Below, piece after piece: positions 57,551 through 64,000 of a stretch of 64,000 nucleotides of DNA (positions within the stretch are counted from its first letter, which is position 1; every line of letters starts with the position of its first letter). Made by a program: the position numbers and the translations under genes. The notes under the pieces are model-generated. The model saw nothing but the letters and a program-made list of their open reading frames with translations. It made no database searches and had not been told where the DNA came from. The stretch is from NCBI RefSeq assembly GCF_004798665.1, contig NZ_CP039292.1, forward strand, positions 2,542,001-2,606,000. The letters run 5' to 3'. The stretch is from Actinomyces procaprae. Its GTDB lineage: Bacteria > Actinomycetota > Actinomycetes > Actinomycetales > Actinomycetaceae.

Positions 57551-59182
57551 TCAGCCCCTCTTGACCACGATCTGCTCGGCGGTGTGCTCCGCCGGCACCT
57601 CTTCCTCAAGCGCCTCGACCTCGCCGGAGAGCATGCGCCCACCGGCCAGGTAGGTGGTGCGGAAGGACTCCACGGCCTGGCGCAGCGCCTCCTCGGTGTC
57701 CTCCTCCAGGCGCCCGGTGTCCCGGATGGTGGCCAGGATGGAAGTGTTGCGCCGCAGGTGGTCCAGGAGGCTGCGCTCGAAGGGCAGCACGTCGGCGACA
57801 TCGAGGTCGTCGAGGTACCCGTTGGTGCCCGCCCACACGCTGGCGACCTGCTCCTCGACCGGGTAGGGGGTGAACTGCGGCTGCTTGAGCAGCTCCATCA
57901 GCCGCTCGCCGCGGGTCAGCTGCTGGCGGGTGGCGGCGTCCAGGTCGGAGGCGAACATGGCGAAGGCCTGCATGGACCGGTACTGGGCCAGCGTGATCTT
58001 GAGCGTGCCGGCGACCTTCTTCATGGCCTTGATCTGGGCGTCTCCGCCGACGCGGGAGACCGAGATGCCCACGTCGACGGCGGGGCGCTGGTCGGCGTTG
58101 AACAGGTCGGACTGCAGGAAGATCTGCCCGTCGGTGATGGAGATGACGTTGGTGGGGATGTAGGCGGAGACGTCGTTGGCCTTCGTCTCAATGATCGGCA
58201 ACCCGGTCATGGACCCGGCCCCCAGCTCGTCGGACAGCTTGGCGCACCGCTCCAGCAGCCGGGAGTGGAGGTAGAAGACGTCACCGGGGTAGGCCTCGCG
58301 GCCCGGCGGACGGCGCAGCAGCAGGGACACGGCACGGTAGGCCTCCGCCTGCTTGGACAGGTCGTCGAAGACGATGAGCACGTGCTTGCCGCCGTACATC
58401 CAGTGCTGGCCGATGGCGGATCCGGTGTACGGGGACAGGTACTTGAACCCGGCCGGGTCGGAGGCCGGGGAGGCGACGATCGTGGTGTACTCCAGGGCGC
58501 CGCGCTCCTCCAGGGTTGCGCGCACCGAGGCAATGGTGGAGCCCTTCTGGCCGGTGGCCACGTAGATGCAGCGGACCTGCCGGCTCGGGTCGCCGGTCTC
58601 CCAGGCGGCCTTCTGGTTCAGGATCGTGTCCAGGGCGATGGCGGTCTTGCCGGTCTTGCGGTCGCCGATGATCAGCTGGCGCTGGCCGCGGCCGATCGGG
58701 ATCATGGAGTCGATCGCCTTCAGCCCCGTCTGCAGCGGCTCGTGCACGGACTTGCGGGCCATGACGCCGGGCGCCTGCAGCTCCAGGGCGCGGCGGCCCT
58801 CGGAGGCGATCTCGCCGAGCCCGTCGATGGGCCGCCCCAGCGGGTCGACGACGCGGCCGAGGAAGCCGTCTCCGACCGGAACCGACAGGACCTCGCCGGT
58901 GCGGTGCACGACCTGTCCCTCGTCGATCCCGGAGTAGTCGCCCAGGATGACCACGCCGATCTGCCGCTCGTCCAGGTTCATAGCGAGCCCGGCGGTGCCG
59001 TCCTCGAAGGTGAGCAGCTCGTTGGCCATGGCCCCGGGCAGGCCCTCCACGTGGGCGATGCCGTCGGCGGCGAAGACCACGTGCCCGATCTCGTCGGCGG
59101 CCACCTGTGCCGGCCGGTAGGAGTCGACGAACTCCTCCAGGGCGGAGCGCACGTCCTCCGCCGCGATGGTCATGTCAGCCAT
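57551..59182 (-). CDS. atpA: ATP synthase alpha subunit
   Basis: Non-catalytic nucleotide-binding F1 subunit, 543 residues: [29 protein letters not shown] barrel, [18 protein letters not shown] (P-loop), [49 protein letters not shown] and [33 protein letters not shown] 59182 ([12 protein letters not shown]) has GGAGACGAC upstream; the longer frame start is rejected. The last 30 residues are an acidic tail ([25 protein letters not shown]) typical of the group. Confidence 0.97.
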   Translation of the reverse strand: MADMTIAAEDVRSALEEFVDSYRPAQVAADEIGHVVFAADGIAHVEGLPGAMANELLTFEDGTAGLAMNLDERQIGVVILGDYSGIDEGQVVHRTGEVLSVPVGDGFLGRVVDPLGRPIDGLGEIASEGRRALELQAPGVMARKSVHEPLQTGLKAIDSMIPIGRGQRQLIIGDRKTGKTAIALDTILNQKAAWETGDPSRQVRCIYVATGQKGSTIASVRATLEERGALEYTTIVASPASDPAGFKYLSPYTGSAIGQHWMYGGKHVLIVFDDLSKQAEAYRAVSLLLRRPPGREAYPGDVFYLHSRLLERCAKLSDELGAGSMTGLPIIETKANDVSAYIPTNVISITDGQIFLQSDLFNADQRPAVDVGISVSRVGGDAQIKAMKKVAGTLKITLAQYRSMQAFAMFASDLDAATRQQLTRGERLMELLKQPQFTPYPVEEQVASVWAGTNGYLDDLDVADVLPFERSLLDHLRRNTSILATIRDTGRLEEDTEEALRQAVESFRTTYLAGGRMLSGEVEALEEEVPAEHTAEQIVVKRG

Positions 59183-59259
59183 CTGTCGTCTCCATTCGCT
59201 GTGGCTTGCTGCGATTCTCGCAGCGGTTCTTCTGGCTTGTGTGTGGCGCGCGGGCCGCA

Positions 59260-61763
<2,504 letters not shown>

Positions 61764-61767
<4 letters not shown>

Positions 61768-61880
61768 CGGACCTCCTCGCGAACTCGTACGGGCTTGGGG
61801 GCGCTGCCGGGCCGCCACGCGGTGACCGCGATGCCCGTTGGCATCCGCCACCGCATCCGGGGCCAGCACCTGGCAGTCAT
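61764..61880 (-). CDS. Possible 38-residue leader peptide upstream of atpB
   Basis: A short frame, MTARCWPRMRWRMPTGIAVTAWRPG onward, ending PVRVREEVR. It has an excellent AGGAGGAG ribosome site six bases before ATG 61880, and its TGA overlaps the atpB GTG as GTGA. The product is basic and Trp/Arg-rich, with no recognised family. A translated leader that couples ribosomes into atpB is a reasonable inference. The rest of the 283-bp gap up to atpI contains an AT-richer patch (61905-61921) that may be the atp promoter. Confidence 0.4.
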
Positions 61881-62050
61881 GCTACTCCTCCTGACGTTGT
61901 TATGACCTTACCTTTATTGGTCCTCGAGCGCACCCCCGCCGGGGCAGGCGGGCACGACCTGCCACTGGCTCGCGGTCGTGCGCGACCATCCCGGGCCGAG
62001 GTTCAGGCCGCCGGCGTCCGCGCCCCGGCGCCGCCATCCGGTCGACGCGC

Positions 62051-62527
62051 CTATGCCTCACCGCCCGCGCCGCCGTCCGACTCGGAACCGCCGGAGGGCG
62101 CGTGGGAGCCGGAGCCGAGCGAGGCGACCTCGACGCCCGTCACGCCCAGCAGCACTGCGGCGAATGCACCGAAGAACCAGCCCGGGGCCAGCGCGTCACG
62201 GTGCGCACCGAGCAGCAGCACCACCCCGATCATCACTAGCACCTTCCCCGCGAAGGAGGCCACGACGCCGGCCGACGCCAGCATGGGGAAGCGGTCCCAG
62301 GGGATGAGCAGCGCGATCACGGTGACTGCGGCCAGCAGGAGCCCGGTCAGGGCGCCCCAGGCCGCGCCCGTCCAGGAGGCGCCGCCTGCGAGCGCACCGG
62401 CGGCGGCTGCGGCGGCCGCAGTCACGCCGCCCGCACAGGCGACGCGCTTGGCGGTGCGGCGGAACAGCGCCTGCTGGGACATCCGCTGCGAGGCGGGCCG
62501 CGTGCCGCCCCGCATCCGTATGCGCAT
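62051..62527 (-). CDS. AtpI-like membrane protein preceding the ATP synthase operon
   Basis: Protein of 158 residues with about four membrane spans (residues 30-48, 54-75, 80-101 and 112-132 approximately) and a Ser/Gly/Glu-rich tail. Position between wecA and atpB and the four-helix plan fit ATP synthase subunit I, which assists c-ring assembly; the sequence itself is divergent. ATG 62527 shares one base with the wecA stop, so upstream codons of the frame are excluded. Confidence 0.7.
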   Translation of the reverse strand: MRIRMRGGTRPASQRMSQQALFRRTAKRVACAGGVTAAAAAAAGALAGGASWTGAAWGALTGLLLAAVTVIALLIPWDRFPMLASAGVVASFAGKVLVMIGVVLLLGAHRDALAPGWFFGAFAAVLLGVTGVEVASLGSGSHAPSGGSESDGGAGGEA

Positions 62528-63675
62528 CACTGCCGGCCTCCTCTGCCGTGCCGGGGGCGGGCATGCCGGGCGTTGAGTCGGCGTGCCCATGCCTGCCGGA
62601 CTCCGGGCATCAGGTCAACCGTCACCACCAGGGCGAGGACCACACCGACGACGGCGCCCACCAGCACCCAGCTGAGGGGGAAGAAGGCCATGGCGGCCAC
62701 GGAGTAGGCGGCCACGCCCGCCCACACGTACATCACCAGTACGGCACGGCGGTGGGAGTGGCCGGCGGCGAGCAGCCGGTGGTGCATGTGCATGCGGTCG
62801 GGATGGAAGGGGCTGTGACCGGCCCGGGTACGGCGCACGATCGCCATGATCATGTCCATCAGCGGCAGCAGCAGCACCGCCAGGGGGATGAGCACGGGCA
62901 GGAACACGGGCACCGCCGTCGCCCCCTCCAGGGTGCCGGGGTCGATCTGCCCGGTGACGATGATCGTGCCGGCAGCACTGATCAACCCCAGCTGCATGGA
63001 GCCGGAGTCGCCCATGAAGATGGTGGCCGGATGGAAGTTGTGGGGCAGGAATCCCAGGCAGATGCCGATCAGGGCCGCCATCACAGTGGCCGCCAGGGAG
63101 GTGTAGGACTCCGGTGAGGTGTGGCGGGTGAGCACGTAGACGTACAGGAAGAATGCGGAGGCGCCGATGCCGATGATGCCGGCGGCGAGCCCGTCCAGAC
63201 CGTCGACGAAGTTGACGGCGTTGATGACCGCCAGGACCACGATGATGGTCGAGACCAGGGACAGCCGCGAGGAGCCGATCGTCAGCCCGCCAACGGGGAA
63301 GGTGATCAGCTGCACACCCTGCCACGCCATGACGCCGGCGGCCAGCACCTGCCCCACGAGCTTGGTCATCCAGTCCAGCTCCCACAGGTCGTCGATAACC
63401 CCGAGGAGGCACACCAGCCCGGCGCCGAGCACCACGGCCCAGGCCGAGGAGTCGATGACCCGCGACAGGTACGGCACCTGGGATGCGACAACCATGGCGG
63501 TGGCGAAGCCGGCGAACATGGCCACCCCGCCCAGCCGCGGGATGGGGGTGGCGTGCACGTCCCGCGCCCGTACCGGGGTGAGTGCACCACTGACCAGGGC
63601 TAGGTGACGCACGATCGGCACGGCCACGTACGTGACGGCCGCGGCGACCAGCAGTACCAGCAGGTAGACCTTCAC
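62527..63675 (-). CDS. wecA: Undecaprenyl-phosphate GlcNAc-1-phosphate transferase (WecA/TagO type)
   Basis: Polytopic MraY-family transferase of 382 residues that starts wall-polymer or polysaccharide synthesis by loading sugar-1-phosphate on the lipid carrier. Motifs: GVIDDLWELDWMTKLVGQ (Asp-Asp), INAVNFVDGLDGLAAGI, FLPHNFHPATIFMGDSGSMQLG and the cytoplasmic HxH loop DRMHMHHRLLAAGHSHRRAVL. The GTG start overlaps the sua5 stop (GTGA). The order sua5-wecA-atpI-atpB is usual in actinobacteria. Confidence 0.93.
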   Translation of the reverse strand: MKVYLLVLLVAAAVTYVAVPIVRHLALVSGALTPVRARDVHATPIPRLGGVAMFAGFATAMVVASQVPYLSRVIDSSAWAVVLGAGLVCLLGVIDDLWELDWMTKLVGQVLAAGVMAWQGVQLITFPVGGLTIGSSRLSLVSTIIVVLAVINAVNFVDGLDGLAAGIIGIGASAFFLYVYVLTRHTSPESYTSLAATVMAALIGICLGFLPHNFHPATIFMGDSGSMQLGLISAAGTIIVTGQIDPGTLEGATAVPVFLPVLIPLAVLLLPLMDMIMAIVRRTRAGHSPFHPDRMHMHHRLLAAGHSHRRAVLVMYVWAGVAAYSVAAMAFFPLSWVLVGAVVGVVLALVVTVDLMPGVRQAWARRLNARHARPRHGRGGRQ

Positions 63676-64000
63676 GCGCCCGCACCCTCCAACTGAGCCC
63701 GGGAGATGACGCCCTCGCGCAGAACCTCCGGCGCGCCGACGCCGGTCCCGGCCAGTGAGACGATGGTGGAGGGCACGGCCCCGGGAGTGGGACCGCCGTC
63801 GAGCAGGAGTATGTCCGCGGCTGTGGGCCCCTCCGCTCCGGCGTCCCCGGCGTCGACGACGCGCCCCGGGAAGGCGGCGCGCACTCCGGCGGCGTCGGTG
63901 GCCGGGGGCCGTCCCGTGGCATTGGCGCTGGTGACGGCCATGGGGCCGGTGGCGTGCAGCACGGCCAGCGCGAGCGGGTGGTCAGGCATGCGCACGGCGA
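63672..64000 (-). CDS. sua5: Threonylcarbamoyl-AMP synthase, 5' end cut by window edge
   Basis: Makes threonylcarbamoyl-AMP for the t6A37 modification of ANN-decoding tRNAs. Only the C-terminal 108 or so residues are in view: AVRMPDHPLALAVLHATGPMAVTSANATGRPPATD and ADILLLDGGPTPGAVPSTIVSLAG, both Sua5/YrdC/YwlC signatures. The frame is open to the right edge and the start lies outside. The short form (YrdC domain only) seems likely because nothing follows the domain. Confidence 0.9.
   Translation of the reverse strand, partial: AVRMPDHPLALAVLHATGPMAVTSANATGRPPATDAAGVRAAFPGRVVDAGDAGAEGPTAADILLLDGGPTPGAVPSTIVSLAGTGVGAPEVLREGVISRAQLEGAGA

Overview
The window is chromosomal DNA from a high-GC Actinomycetota. 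The Actinomyces/Schaalia group is the best guess. This rests on gene content and order: a NucS mismatch endonuclease, menaquinone respiration, a tRNA-Thr/tRNA-Met/rpmG/MaoC block, FprA, and an F-type ATPase operon preceded by sua5 and wecA. The genus is an inference and was not tested.

Layout. 1-16 kb is housekeeping: galE (cut by the left edge), purE, purK, a GT-C membrane glycosyltransferase, GtrA, DedA, a two-component pair, birA with a class III adenylate cyclase, maf, a MaoC-type hydratase, rpmG, three tRNA genes, htpX, ald and fprA. 16-19 kb holds a lipoprotein gene and then about 1.5 kb of non-coding, repeat-dense DNA. 18.9-37.9 kb is one tightly coupled minus-strand operon: a geranylgeranyl-reductase-like gene, all fourteen nuo genes (complex I), and a polyprenyl diphosphate synthase. 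Divergent from it are menG and menF, so genes for making or reducing menaquinone surround the enzyme that uses it. 40.5-48.4 kb is mixed: a small membrane protein, a second repeat-dense gap, an MFS transporter, a DinB-like protein, an MBL-fold hydrolase, nagA, an HTH_42 protein and nucS. 48.5-54.1 kb is an accessory-looking operon: a rifampin-phosphotransferase-like enzyme, a GT-B glycosyltransferase, a TetR regulator and an SDR. 54.3-64 kb is a DUF2550 gene, the complete ATP synthase operon atpIBEFHAGDC, wecA and sua5 (cut by the right edge).

The most unusual content is in the non-coding DNA. Family A is a tandem array of the 10-bp dyad CCGA-N2-TCGG repeated every 22-23 bp. It occurs at four intergenic sites (19 dyads in all), two of which bracket the phosphotransferase operon in opposite orientations. 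Family B is a mirrored array of a 19-20 bp unit built on TTGGACC: 3-4 copies in one direction, then 3-4 reversed. It occurs in the two largest gaps, each time upstream of a family A array. The phosphotransferase gene also has a good TTGACA-N17-CAGAAT promoter enclosed by 14-bp inverted repeats, a plausible operator for the TetR protein encoded in the same operon.

Start codons were chosen by reading Shine-Dalgarno sequences, family N-termini and overlaps with upstream stops. Specific functions come from motif recognition, not from a database search.
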